From NCBI GenBank assembly GCA_035578175.1, contig JAQMRL010000010.1, forward strand, positions 29,565,784 to 29,629,783: 64,000 bases of DNA, written 5' to 3'. The position numbers were made by a program, and so were the translations under genes. The notes under the pieces are model-generated. The model did not search any database, had not been told where the DNA came from, and saw only the letters and a program-made list of their open reading frames with translations. Every line of letters starts with the position of its first letter. The first letter of the stretch is position 1. This DNA is from Catonia carolina. Lineage: Eukaryota; Arthropoda; Insecta; Hemiptera; Achilidae. Positions 22,842 to 37,800 of this stretch are shown here, piece by piece.

Positions 22842-25800
22842 CTGAAAAACAAAATATTAGTTTGATTTAATTTATTATTCAATTACTTTTCTCATAACAC
22901 AGTGGATCAATGAAGCCAATTACCTACGGATTACATTAGATATAGGTATCAGACGAACTAATGTCCGATAGCCGAGCGAGTGAGAGGGAGATATATGGCA
23001 TAACTACGCATGCGCTCAAAGGTCTTTACTGTTATAATCCAAATCTGAAAACATACTACAGTCGTTATCTTGCTTGTTAGTTGACTGCATGCATAAACGC
23101 TTGCTCACAACAATGATTGAAATTATACAATGTTATTGGAACGGCGCGTATGGCTTGTGCGAGTGAGAGCGTTATGCATTCTCTCACTCCCACAGCTAGG
23201 GGACATTAGTTCATCTGAATACTGTACATAGCTGTGATGGAAGCCACAAGTAAAGAAAAAGAAGAAGAGGTTGGTCTGAAATACAGTAACATTTATTGGT
23301 CGATTGGAAAAAACACCTTCTTCTTCAACCCATAATAAGCTCGTAATCTACAAAAAGATTCAAAAGCCAGTATGGACGAATGGCATACAGTGTAACATGC
23401 ACAAAATTTAAAACAAAATTAATTAAATAAAAATGAATTGGAATAAATTGTTTAATTCGGATATATGACTCAATGAATGGTGATAAATTTTAAGGAAACA
23501 GGTGTTTCTAGATAAAAAAAAAGACATAAACACTTTAAATACATGAAAGTAAATTTATAGATTGAATAAAATAAAAGTCAAATATGAAATAATACACGAA
23601 ATAAACAAAATTAACAAAATAAAAAGAAAATAATGAACTGACCAACATTACATTGAAATAATAACAATAAAAAAATAAAACTGCGCCGGCCGCATTGGTG
23701 CAGTTGGTAACGTGCTTGCCTTTCATCATGTGGTCTTGGGTTCAAATCCCACTCAGGCACGGCATATTTTCATACGTTACAAAAAATCATTTCATCATAC
23801 ATTGCATAAAGTTCTACCCCAACGTTGTCGCTAATGACCGTTGCAGTTGATGCGACGTTAAATAAATAAATTAATTTAAAAAAATAAAAATAAAAATAAT
23901 ATACTATAAAAGAAACTTCATGATAACTTGACAATTCTACCATGAAATTTGTTAAGAACATTGAAAGCAAGTCCTTTAAGTATTATTACTTTTATATTAC
24001 TACCCGAACTAGACAGGTAGACGTTACATGGTGCAAGATCTGGTGAATAAGGTGGATGCTTTAACTCTGAGAAGCTGTACTTGGCTAGAAACCTCTTGAC
24101 AGATAACGCGGAATGAGCTGGCAAATTGTCTTAATGGAGAACCCATGATTTGTCCTTCCACATTTCGGGGCGTTTTTTTCCTTACTCTTTGACGTAGTTT
24201 ATAAAGTACCTCAAGGTAGGTATTGCTTAATTGTTTGACCTTCAGGAACCCAGTGAAGGTACACAATCCCATGGATATCAAAAAAACAATCATCATTTCT
24301 TTAAATTTTGACTTGCTCATTTGAGCTTCTTTGGCTCTCGGTGAAGTTCGGCTCTTCCAGTGCACGGATTGGCACTTTGTTTCCGGATCATAAGTGAAAA
24401 ACCACGTTTCATCACATGTTATTATCTTCTACCTATTCCCTAAGGTAAAATCTGCATTAAAAGGGACAAGATTTGAGTCTGTGGAAGATGTAAAAGAGAA
24501 AGTGGCACGTGTCCTGAAGGAGCTGACAGAAATGACTTCCAGCACTGTTTCCAACAATGGAAAATTCGGATGGAGCGTTGTAGGGATAGAGAAGGAGTGT
24601 ATATTGAAGGTGACAATAAGTGATTATGTATAAAATAAAAGTAAATTTTTTTTATGTCAGTCTCGTTATTTAATAGCCACACCTCATATACCCGTCTAAA
24701 CAATATCTGATAATTGATAGTTGGCTATATTTACAACTTACTGTCTAACAACTATTAAAATGTACCTATTCTAACAACTGGGGAGTTTCCCTTACATTAT
24801 TTAATGGCTTGTAATGAGTAATGAAAGTTATAGAAATTGGGAATTACCATAACATCCATTGTTTGTACAATTGTACATTTTACAATGGTACAAACATGAA
24901 TCAAGGGTCCATTAACATGTGAACATCAAAGCTATACAATTTATCGACAACTCGGATGCAGTATGCCAGCTCATGAGAAAGAAACACTTTCAGTTGGTGT
25001 AGAATTGTAGTTAAAAATAGTACTGTATATAGTTTATAAAGTAGTGCACAATATAGCGAGGGGTTAATGTCAAACAACAAACAAAAACAAAAACCTAATT
25101 TTTCAGGAGAGCAATCACCATTTATTTATCATTTACCATTGATGTTGTTGTTGTTTAGGTCAACAGCCGGAAGGCTGGTTTGAACCTCTAGAAGTTTTAC
25201 TAAGTAAAAACGATAAGTGAGGTGGTTTACCATTGCCTTCCTCACCAAGTCGAAAGAGTATGCTTGTCAGCATGCCAGGCCCTCCGAAAAGCACCCACTT
25301 TCCACCCTGCAAATGACACCTTCACTTCTTTCATCCCAAGGTCTGGCTGTATAATAAAATTCGAAACTCTTAGGGGAGATAACTCTGAGTAGTGTGTTTT
25401 ACACCTCTTCCTCTTTTGTTCTTAAATAGTTCAGTCATAATTGGCTGACTATATGATAAGAAACAGAACTATTTTTTGTAGTACTGAACCAACAGGTCGA
25501 GTTCAATTAATTTAACACTCAACCTTCCCGTTATGGGCACATTTACCATTAAAAAATGAATTCAACAAATTAAATTACACTAAAGTTATAGTTGAATACA
25601 TGTATAAATAACTGAGATAATAGGAAGAGAATCAGATTAGAAGTAGTTTTATTTGCTCTCCTGAAAAATGTTAAAAAAATAGGATTTTGTAGATAGTGTT
25701 GTTTGACATTAACCCCTCGATAGAGGTGTACATATTGGGAACAAAATAATACTTGACGTCATTTGCCGCATATCTTTACAAAAAAGTACACAAACTTAAA

Positions 25801-28800
25801 TCTTCGTAAAAAAGATATAACTAAATAACAGCAAAATCTATTGACATATGTCACCACCGGCTTGTCGTTGTTCAATCTGTAAAGCTGTCATATGGCCGGC
25901 CAGAGCGGCATGGCATCCGGCGGCGTAGTTCAAAAGGAAAATAAGCAAATGGTTGGGGAAGCCTTCGCTGCTATCTCAAAGAGGAGCAGCCGCTGGCAAG
26001 CGAAAAGGAGGTCATCTTTACCGCTGCCTAAACGATTAGGTATAAGCAGATTAGATAGAAGCAGTCACCGATGCAGCGAAAACCTTTTACCGCTGCCTCC
26101 GAAGAGGAGCAGTTGCCGGTAAAGCAAAGCGGGGTCTTCTGTACCACTGCCTGCCTAATCGAATAGGAGCAGTTGCCGACGCAGCGAGCACCTTTTACCG
26201 CTGCCTCAGAGAGAAGCAATTGCCTAGGGAAGGGAAGTGTAAGGAGCAGAAAAAAAGACTCAAAGTTGAGCGGCAATTCTTCCATATCGACCTTCGATAG
26301 TGTTGAAATTGATACTGCTTGGTCACCTTCCACTATCCCATTTGCCGATATCCCATATACGAGGGGGTACCCAAAAGTATCCGGAATAGGTCTGCTGTGG
26401 GCGGAGCTTGTGCAGTACAAATTCCCGCCACTAGGCTGCTTGTAGCGCTACTCATTGCCAGTTCAATGCCATTTTGTTCGTTGATCTAGCTTGTTCTGTT
26501 CTCGTGCAGTGATTGTTCTCGCTAGTGCTGTTTTGTGCTCGTGTCGTTTTTCATGATGGCAAGTTTTAATGAACAACGTGCGGCTGTGAAATTTTGCTTC
26601 TTGCTCGGTAAAAACGCCGCGGAAACAGTTGTAATGTTGAACACAGCTTACAAAGACGACGCTATTGGAAAAACCCAAATGTACGAGTGGTTTATGCGCT
26701 TTAAAAATGGCGACATGTCGATTGAGAACAAACCTCGTTCTGGACGACCGTCGACTTCCCGAACAGACGAAAATGTTGTTAAAGTGAAAGAAATTGTACG
26801 AACAGACCGACGACAGACCATTGACCAAATATCACAGGTTAGTGGGTTATCTTGGAGCTCAGTCCAATGCATTTTAACAGAAGACTTGACAATGAAAAGA
26901 GTCGCTACCAAGTTTGTGCCTCGGGTTCTGACAGACACTCAAAAGGAACGTCGAATTGAAACGTGTAGTGATTTGAAACAACAGCTTGAAACTGATCCAG
27001 ATTTCATGTCAAAGATCATTACGGGTGACGAGTCTTGGTGCTATGGGTACGACCCAGAAACCAAACAACAATCCAGTCAATGGAAGACTTCATTATCACC
27101 CCGACCAAAAAAAAATCGTCAAGTCAGATCGAACATCAAAACAATGCTGATTTGTTTTTTTGATGTGAGGGGAATTGTCCATTCAGAGTTCGTTCCACCA
27201 GGCCAGACGGTAAATCAAGCTTTTTATCTTGAAGTGTTAAGAAGACTGCGAAACAGCATTTGTCGTAAAAGACCTAATTTGTGGCAGACAGGGGACTGGT
27301 TTTTCCACCACGACAACGGGCCTGCACACACGGCAATCTCGGTTATCCAGTTTTTGGCGAAAAACGGCATGGTTTTGCTACCACACGCACCGTACTCACC
27401 CGATCTGGCTCCGTGTGATTTTTTCTTGTTCCCACGCATGAAAAGGGGCATGAAAGGTCTCTGATTTAACAACGTTGATGATGTCAAGAAAAAACGACGG
27501 ATGAGCTGGCAGCCATCACTGAAGAGGAGTACAAAAAATGTTTTGAACAGTGGAAGCACCGGTGGGACAAATGTATTAGTTGTAATGGAGAGTATTTTGA
27601 AGGGGATAAGGTTCTTTTGTAAAAAAATTAAAAATAAATAGTTTTAAAAAATAATTCCGGTTTCTTTTGGGTACCCCCTCGTACATCCTGCCACTGGCAC
27701 ACGCACTGTGAGAGGTGTGACCGCTGCGCTATCTATCGGCAGCGGCAACCACGTCACAGCGTCAACAGCGGGCAAAACATGTACGACGGACCGGCATAAA
27801 AGCAGTACAGTACCACCTAAAATAAAAGTTCATAGTTTATACTATTAATAAAGCCAAAATTCAACCCAATCTAGTGATGTAGGGAAGATGTAGCCATTTA
27901 CGCAACAGTTTACTAACATCTGATATGATTGGATATGGTACTTTTCAGAAGACACTCACATCTGATTATATCAAATCCCGACAATCTACGGGTTACAGCA
28001 TTGTATCATAAATAATTTTCAAGATTAACATTTTCAATCTGAAATTCACATTTTGAATAAAAGCTCAAACTGATTAATTAATATATTCTTCTAATACTAG
28101 GTATTATTAGTATCTGATGAACATACCAACACAATTTCTTGATCCTGCACTGAAAGGACAGTATGCAAATGGATGTCGTTTCTGAATCTCATCAGGTAAA
28201 AATCTATCTGGATTATAAACTTCAGGATCTTCAAATAATTCAGGATCACGATGTAGTTGATAAAAGAATAAATTAACAGAACAACCTTTCGGCAAAATGT
28301 ATTCAGCTGAAAGACAAAAATACATATTTTTTAACATTAATATCAGAAATCTTAAAAATCGTCATTGGTTAACAAAGTCATTGGATAATAAACAAATGTT
28401 ACTCATCAAAATGTAGTAAAATATCATCTGGAGTATTTGCATTAAAATAAATTGCTAGATTGAAAGATAAAAAATTAGTAATCAAAAATTAGCTTATCAT
28501 GGTCTGATTCTGTCTCATATCCGCCGGCTGCATTGGCGTAGTTGGTAACATGCTCGCCTCTCATCATGCGGTCTTGGGTTCAAATTCCATTCAGGCAGGC
28601 ATATTTTCATACGTTACAAAAAAATCATTTCATTCTTCACTGTCTCCATTAGCAGCAATTGCAAAACAGTCGGACATTAAACAAAAAAAAAAGAAAATTC
28701 TGTCATATCTGTTTTGGTATTTTTAGTGTGGGGTAATTCTAGTATGGGTAACATGGATAGGGTTTTTAAAATTCAAAAGAAAGCTTCAAAGAAGATAGGT

Positions 28801-31800
28801 TTATGGTGGCAGCTAACCACCCACTATTTAATTTAAGGGCTTTAATTGTTTACGGTTTCTTCCCTCTACATTTTTGAGATGATACTGTAATGTATGTCAG
28901 GCAAAATTCACAAATAAATTTTTGAAATGCATCCTGCCAACTATTAATATAAATTACAGTATAAATGAAATGTATCACCTTACTTAGATTAAAAAGTTTG
29001 TTTAATTAGAAAGATAAGTTGTTTAATTAAAAAGTTTGTTTGTTAGAATAAAAAGTGAGTTTTAATCTAAATGACTGATGGAAACACCGTTCTAAATTTT
29101 AAATTTCATTTTAGTAATTTTACTCTGAAGAAGGTGGTACCACTGAAACGCGCGCAAGTTTTTTAAACTTAAAAGGCAACCAAATGTAAGGTTATAAATT
29201 TCATTTATACTGTAAGTTAGGCAAAATACTTTTATGAAAAATTTCAATATCCACTATCATAACTCAATAAACGGAAACGATTATTAAGCGGCTAATCTTA
29301 TCACTAAATTATCTGAACAAAAACTACTTATGTGAGGAGAAAATACATCAATAAATTACCAAAGTTTTTAAAATGGTGTGCTAATTTGCATTCATTTTTA
29401 AAAAACGAAAAATTACTAGACCGATGAGACTTTTATAGTGTACAAGAATTTTTTTTTTTATTGAGTGATGATCCCTACATAAGCCTTGGGCTTGTGCGTA
29501 GGTAATGATATGTGGTGATTTACATATGAAAAAAATGCCAGACCTGACCGGAAATCGAACCCGGGATTTCTTTTTAAATAATATTTAATTAAAATAAAAA
29601 AAGAAATAACTCAAAATAAATAAACACCCAAAGGATTGAAGTGAATAGTTAGGAAACTGCTTCACATAATACAGAATGAGCGCCAAGGAATCCTCACAAA
29701 CCGAATTGTCTTCATTTATGACAATGCCAGACCTCACAATTTGAACATAACACAAATCTTTTTTTTTGTTTTAATGTCCGACTTCTACAATTACTGCTAA
29801 TGCAGACAGTGAAGGATGAAATGATTTTTTGTAACGTATGAAAATATGCCGTGCCTGAATGAGATTCGAACCCAAGACAGCATGATGAGAGGCGAGCACG
29901 TTACCAACTACGCCAATGCAACCAACTACATGACAACTCTTACCAGACTTCAGCTGAATCTGATATGGCTGTATAGCCCTGACCTCGATCCTAATGACTT
30001 TTCTTCTTTTTCACCTGAAAACATTCGTCGGTGGACAAAAATTTAACAACGATGACGAGTGTAAGGACATGTTACTACATGGTTGAGAAGACAGGGAGCA
30101 AAATCCTATGATGAAGGCACTTTAGCCATGGTTTGACAAGGGCTGAAAAGGTAGTAACTATGTGGAAAGATAGTATACAAATTGTGGTTTGTTTTGCAAT
30201 AACAATTTGTCTGTATCTATACTCACTTTGTTATTATTAACAAACAACTTACTTTCTAGATATATCTTGTATTATATTTACTTCAAAAACTTAAAAGTAT
30301 AGACAAAATAAAAACGGTTACCAGAAGTGATTTTATATAATGAAAATTCATCATCATCTGTAAAGGATTAGGCTCAATGGCCTGTTATGGCATCCATCTT
30401 TTTTTAGGTCTTCCCAAGCCTCGCTCCCTATAGGTTTTGAATTTCAATCTCGTAGAGGAAGTCTGTCTGCTGGCAAGTGAAATAAACTGTTGGACTAGTT
30501 ACTCTTATATATTCTTCATGTTTCACACAGTGACTGAAGATTTAACTTGGTGCTTGAAACATTTAACCGTGCTAGGTCCGCTTATGCAAGGGTTTGGCTC
30601 TAAATCAAGTAGGGGTTGAGCTTAAACTTACATGCAGCACTGAGATGGGGGGGGGACTCAACCCTGACATGGCGCATTCAGGCTGATAGGGAACATCCTG
30701 TAGATATGCAGGCAGGTACGAATAAGATAGCCAAATAAGTACCCGTGGATCAACTGAGGTGAAAAATGGTCAATAGTCTTCACAGAGGAGATGAAGGATT
30801 CTGAAAAGCATGGAGGGTGGAAGAGCCTAAACAACTACATCATAACTTAAATAAAATTCAGGGCAGGTGGAGCCCTGAGAAACAGTCAATGGTCTCAAAT
30901 GTGGAGGAGGAATTTTCCAAACGATTGAGAGGGCGGATGAACCTAGGTGGTAGGTCTCCAAATGAAACCCAGGGCCCGTCTAAAGGTTCTAAGTTGCAAC
31001 CCCACCACTGCACTACCCAGCACATGACTCATAACTCAGCCTGAGGAAATATTTATCACTGGCAAGCATTGAAGGTTAGCCTCGTATCACGACTGGAACA
31101 TAATGAAAAATAAAAAACAACATTAATGAAAAAGAGACAATCAGAAAGAACATCATAAGATGATTAACTTACGAGTCAATTGAACATCTTCAGTAATTCT
31201 TCGTCCAATGTATGGAACGCTTGGATACAATCTCTGTGTTTCTGAGATCACACATTCTAAATACTTTAAATCTTTTAGGTTTTGAATTGTTACAGGTTCC
31301 TCTGAAGCACCAATTACTTCTTTAATCTCATTGTAAACTTTTTCCTGAAAATAACAAAAAATAAATAAATTTTTCTTAAAATGTATATGAGCATACTACA
31401 AATCTATAGAGATGACCAAAATATAAGGATCATGATGCAGTTGTTAAAAATAAATAAATTAACAGAACAACCTTTCTATAAAATGTATTCAGCCGGAAGA
31501 CAAAAAAAACAAATCTTTCATTAAGTAATAACAGAAATCTTGAAAATATTATCATTGGTTAGTTAATAAACAAGCATTACTTATCTGTAAAAATGATGAA
31601 AAAACACCAAATTATATTACTTCTACTTTCACAAAAAAAAAAATTGAAAGGAAATAAATTATAGTAAATTTTTTTAATAATTATAGCAAAACATCTGAAA
31701 TATAATAAAGTAAAACAGACTTGACCACATTTTAGGCTTAACCGTCTGGATAACTAGAGTCAAACAGTAGCTTGAATGCATGAGGATAAGAACTTTTGGT

Positions 31801-34800
31801 TTCAAAGATTATAATAAATTTAGATATTGTACTTACTTGAACATCAGGATACTTCATAAGACAATACAACGTAAAACTTATTGCTGAAGTTGTAGTATCA
31901 TGACCCTAAAATAAAAAAGAAAAACTTGTTACAAACAATTTAAAAAAATAAATTTTTATAATGCATCATGCGGCTTGAAATCAATTATATTGTATAAATA
32001 TTTGATAATTTTCTTAATCTTTTCGTTGCCTTTAGTTTTTTTTATTTGATTTTACATTTGGCCCCATGATCCTTATGATCTAATTATTGTTTAAACCATG
32101 CATGGACCATTAAGGGAAGACTGTACTTTGTACCCCACCAATGTTAAATTTGCTATTTTTAGGTACATTTTTCACAGGATTGGTAAATGGTTGGGAAATG
32201 AAACTTTACTTACTTATAGATATCGGGTTTCTCTAGCTATTGACATTTTTGCAATTTAATTTTTTGAACCATAAAGTTAAAAACAGAATAACGAATAATA
32301 TAAAAGTTTTTCTACGGTATTTTACATATTAATAACTTTTGCAGAATTTGAGGAAGTCATAAAACTGCCAGAATATGAGCATATGCGAGATAAATAACTG
32401 GTAAAAATTTCAGCTTGGTGCGTTCAATGGTTTCCGAAAAAAATGTACCTAAATGTTAAAAATTTAAATTTGCGGGAACAGGCAAAAAACAAAAAGGCAC
32501 AAATCAAAAACAAAATGACTGTATAGCACAAACAAGTGAATTTCCCATCAACAGTTGGTTAGAAAGATGAACCAATGGCTGAGAGTATTAAAAACAGTAA
32601 TGCAGATATTTTTAAAATACTAAAATTCCTTTTGCTCTAAAACGATCCGTACAAAATTATGAAAAATATTCGTTCTTGGTGACACGATAATTTTTCTGGG
32701 TAAACCTCCTAAAAACTTAATTTTTTCATGAAATTTAAAGTTTTTGTGGATGAACTAGGTCTAAACAATTGAAAAACATAAAAAACTGAAAATCAAAATT
32801 TTCAGTTAAAACCATCATACAGTCTCACTTTAAACAAAAAAAGGGTTTATATAAAATAGAATGTGGTAATGAGGATTTTAACAAATATAATATTGGTATG
32901 ACTGATTAGTCATCATAACATAAGGGAAAATACATTGAAACCCACAACCATAGGTGGAGCTCTGAAGGCATAAAGTCCTACTCACACGATTATGCATTAG
33001 ACACTCTACACTTACACACAAACATTTAATGAAAAAAGGTCAACCACAACATTGTACACATTGCAAAACGCCACCTACAAATTGCACACAATGTCACAAC
33101 CTACCAAAATACACATTACACATGAACACTATTTAAAATTAACAATAACTTAAGAATTAATCTGATAGAGAAAGAAGCAGTTAAGAACACAATACATTTT
33201 TTTGAACTTTCACATGATTTCAGATTTAAAGAATTATAAAAATAAAACACCTATCATTGTTTTCTTTATCATTCTATTTTTTATTTAATTTTCAATTTTT
33301 AACCCACTGGGTTCGTCTAGAGGTAAAGTCGTCGCCAAAATCAGCTGTTTAACAGCTGATTTTCGGAGACGAAGGTTCCTGGTTCAAATCCTAGTAAAGG
33401 TAGTTACTTTTATACGGGTTTGAATGCTAGACAGTAGTTACCGGTGTACTTTGATGGTTGGGGTTCAATTAACCATACTCTCTCAGGAATGGTCGACCTT
33501 AGTCTGTACAAGACAACACCTCATTTACATGTCATACATATCATCCTCATCTCATTGGGTCATGGGGTTGCTTATTGTTCTGAATTGAACAGATTGCAAC
33601 ATACACATATTAGGAATTAAAAAAAAAAAAATTCAATTTTCACTGATTCTTAAGTTTTCATTCTTTGTTTTAATGATGAACTTATTGTGTCCATCAGTGT
33701 TGCATTTGTGTTTTCTTTGTAACTTTGTTTGAATCCTGAATCCTGGTTGAGAGGGCTAAGAAGCCCTATGATGGTGACATCGTGTTAAGGAACACCTGGT
33801 CGCTCGGGGAACAATATAACAGAATAATTGCAACCTCAAGAAATTTAGGGGGAATTTTATAGTTTAAATAGGAAATAGGATTCTGGTTCGTGGGACATTG
33901 GAACTGGGACTTGAAAGGAGGTAATTTATTTTTAGAAGTTATTTGTGGAAAATTTAAATTAAGGGACAAGTGGGTTTAAGAGCGAGTGAGTGAGCGAGTG
34001 AGTTATAACTTTGTTTATATTTATGTAACATAGTTGCTAATGACCTAGTGGATGATGCAACCTTAAATAAAAAAAATAAAAAATACTTACAGCAAACATG
34101 AATGTGTTAACTTGATCTCTAATTTCTTCATCAGACATATTATAGTCAATTAACATATCAAGAAAAGCAGTCTTTTTCTTTTGCCCTGAAATTTAAAGCA
34201 TATTATTTTAAGGATATTATTAATAAAAACAAATTAACAGATAGGTACAAATTATTTATTACAAATAACAAAAGTGAAAAATACTGTAAATTATTGGCAA
34301 AGAAAGAAAAAAAAATATTGTGTCATCATCGCCCCCTCTAATTACGAGGCATATCCAGAAAGTATTGCCCATAACGGACAGGTAGCGTGTCAAATTATTT
34401 ACACTCACTCTGTTCGTTGCAGGGCTAAAATAAATAGTTCTGTTTCTTATTACATGGTCAGCCAATTAAATGACTGAATCATTTAAGAACAGAGGAGGTA
34501 GAGGTGTAAAAGACACTAATCAGAGTTATCTCCTCTGAAAGTAATGAATTTCATTATACAGCCAGACCCTGTGGTGAATAAAGTGAAGGTGTCATTTGCA
34601 GAGTGAAAAATGTGTGCTTTTCAGAGGGCCCGGCATGCTGATAAGCATACTTTTCAACTCAGTGAGGAAGGCATTGGTAAACTACCTCACTCCTAGGTTT
34701 ACTTAGTAAAACATCCACAGGTTCAAACCAGCCTACAGGGTGATGACCTAAACAACAACAACATCCAGAAAGTAAGTGTACTGAATTGTAGGTTTCAAAA

Positions 34801-37800
34801 TTTTTTATTTAAACAAAAAAAATAACATGGTTACTTAAGTACATGACATGTACGCTATTTTTCGGCATAGTTGCGATTCCTCTCAATGTAGGTGAAGCAG
34901 GGTATCAATTTTTTGATGCCTTCCTCAAAGTAGTTTCCTGCCAATCCCTTCGTCCACTTCTCCACCTCCTCCTTTACCTCCTCATTGCTGTAAAACCTTT
35001 TTACAACCATGTGCAGCTTCACGGAGGTAAAGAGATAGTAATCTGAAGGTGCTAGGTCAGGATGGTTCAGGACATCCCATTTAAACAAGGCAAGCAGTTC
35101 CTTCATGGCATTGGCCGTGTGTGGTCTGGCATTGTTGTGCAGCAGGCAGACTCTTTTTGTCAGCATGCCTCTCCTCTTGTTCTGAATCGCCCTCCGAAAT
35201 TTTTTAGGGTCTCACTGTATCTTGCAGAGTTCATGGTCTCCCCTTAAGGCATATATTCAATTAAAATTATGCCTTGACAGTCCCAAAACATGTATGCCAT
35301 GATTTTCTTGGCTGAAATTGAGGTTTTGATCTTTTTGGCAGAGGGTAAAGTGATGTGACGCCACTGCTGAGACTGTCTTTTGTTTCAGGCGTGTAGTGTG
35401 CAACCCAAGTTTCATCTCCAGTAATGATGGAGCAAAGAAATTCATCTCCATGGAGTTTGCAGTGCCTCAAAAACTATTGCTCGGCCTCCACTCGATTCAA
35501 CTTGTGTTGGTCTGTAAGCTGTTTTGGGACCCACCTCGGGAACAGTTTCTGATATCTGAGGGTTTCTATGATGGTTTTGTGTAGTAGAGATCTGAAGATT
35601 TGTAGAAACATCGCAGAAAGTTCATCCACAGTCAATCTACGATTGCCATGGAGCGCATTTTCAATTTTTTCCACGATTTCGTCAGTCACAATTGAAGGTC
35701 ATCCGCTCCTCTGATCAACATGCACAGATATACGACCGTTTTTAAACTCACGAAACCACTTGTACACACTCGTACCATTCATAGCTTTATCACTATATGC
35801 AGTTTTCACCTCATTATAAACCTTAACTAGAGGTTTTCCCTTTCCAAACGAGATAACGGATGACGCCGCGTGTTTCACACTTGGTGGGAGATTGGATTGA
35901 CATTTTTCATGAAATGTGTTGTTGCATCAACAGTTCACAACGTACTGACCTCGAACTGGTTTAGTTGCGAAGAGGAGAAGTCAGGCTACTCGTTAGTGTA
36001 GCCAACATGTTGAAAATAAAATCCCTCCGGCCTAGAGAGCCTCAGTACACTTACTGTCTGGATATCCCTCGTAGTTACTGTGTTGTCAACCTTTGTTGCC
36101 ATGACAGACCCTTTGACAGCATACTGACAGATCTTTGTCACCAATACAGAGGCCGATAACTGCCACCTACCACACCTGTCTCAATGACTATATACGAGCA
36201 CTGCACTGAGCTGATCGTCATTGTGCTCTACATCAACAACCACGATCGAATGACTTTTTTGGAACTAAACGGGTTCCAAAAATGCTCATAGATGTGCACA
36301 AAACTATGCAACTTAACGCTGCTCTGACATTTCTTACTCGGTAAACTTAAATACCACAGTCCTAGACTCCATATGATCCGACTTAACACTTGTTCCTGCA
36401 CATAAAACACTAACTTGGTGGAAGCGCTACGAATGTCATGATGACGCAAAAACCACTGTTCTGGCTGTCTTAACTGGTGGGATGTTTCTTTGAGAAAGGT
36501 TCAGACAAGCTAATCACCCAACATGGAAAATTCCTGAACAATGGTGTATAAACTATGTAGAAAAGTGGTTTAAGGTATGATCTTTCATGTAGAAATAAAA
36601 TTGTCTCAAAAAAGTTAAGTATTTTTTTTTTCAAAATGGTACTTACTTTTTGAACATGCCTTGTTTGTATTATTTATGTTTGTAATAAAATAATGTTACC
36701 ACATATGTACTAGAAACAATAATAATCCATCATTTACAAAAAAATAGAGGAAACCACTACGAAAAAAATTGTAACTGAAGCCCAAGTGTAACAGACTCTT
36801 TATCATCATGACATGGAATAATTAAAAATATCATACAATTTTTAGCAGTGTTCAGAATTCAGTAAATTATACATAATTTAAAAAAAGAAAATAATCAGGG
36901 TATTTAATGGCATTAAAAACAAAAATTAAACACTTTAGACCAAAAATCCACTAAGATCCCCTTTAATTGAAAACTTAGTTATCCATAATTTTTGATAAAT
37001 TGACAACCATTCGGTTATAATATTTGTTAGATTATCCAGATTCTACTTTTCTTGGTTTAATACCCGACTATCCTGCAATTACTGCTAATGCAGATGGTGA
37101 AGGATGAAATGATTTTTTGTAACGTATGAAATATGCCATGCCTGAATGGGATTCGAACCCAAGATCGCTTGATGAGAGGCAAACACATTACCAACTACGC
37201 CAAGTGGCCAACTCCAGATTCTACTGTAATAATTATAAGTTTACATTTACTTACCAAATACTAAAGCATCTTCATCATTTTGATTTTGAGCTTTTTGTTC
37301 CTCTTTCTTTTGTCTTCGATTCTGGATAACCTAAAAAAATAACAACCATATAAATTTTGTAATGTATACATTATAAACAGATTTTTATAACACAACTTGC
37401 AGCCTACAAACAATTCTATTGGAAAATAATTTAATTTTTTCACTGACCTATTACAAGTAATCAACTGAAATGTGATTATATAATATCAAATTACACAAAT
37501 CATATAAAAAAAAATCATAAGTTCAGTATTATTTTTGCATCCCACGACAATAATCACACAACAATATAAAAAATAAAAATGTTTTAAATGTTATAAACCC
37601 ACCGGGTTGGTCTAAAGGTAAAGTCGTCGCCAAAATCAGCAGTTTAACAGCTGATTTTTGGAGACGAAGGTTCCTGGTTCAAATCCTAGTAGAGGTAGTT
37701 ACTTTTATACGGATTTGAATACTAGACAGTGGTTACCGGTGTTCTTTGATGGTTGGGGTTCAATTAACCATACTCTCTCAGGAATGGTCGGTCTGAGTCT

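Noticed and set aside
25892..26445. Open frames on both strands in the GC-rich tandem repeat
   Set aside because: Frames stay open because of composition; no family resemblance, no splice context, and the plus-strand frame runs into the mariner TIR.
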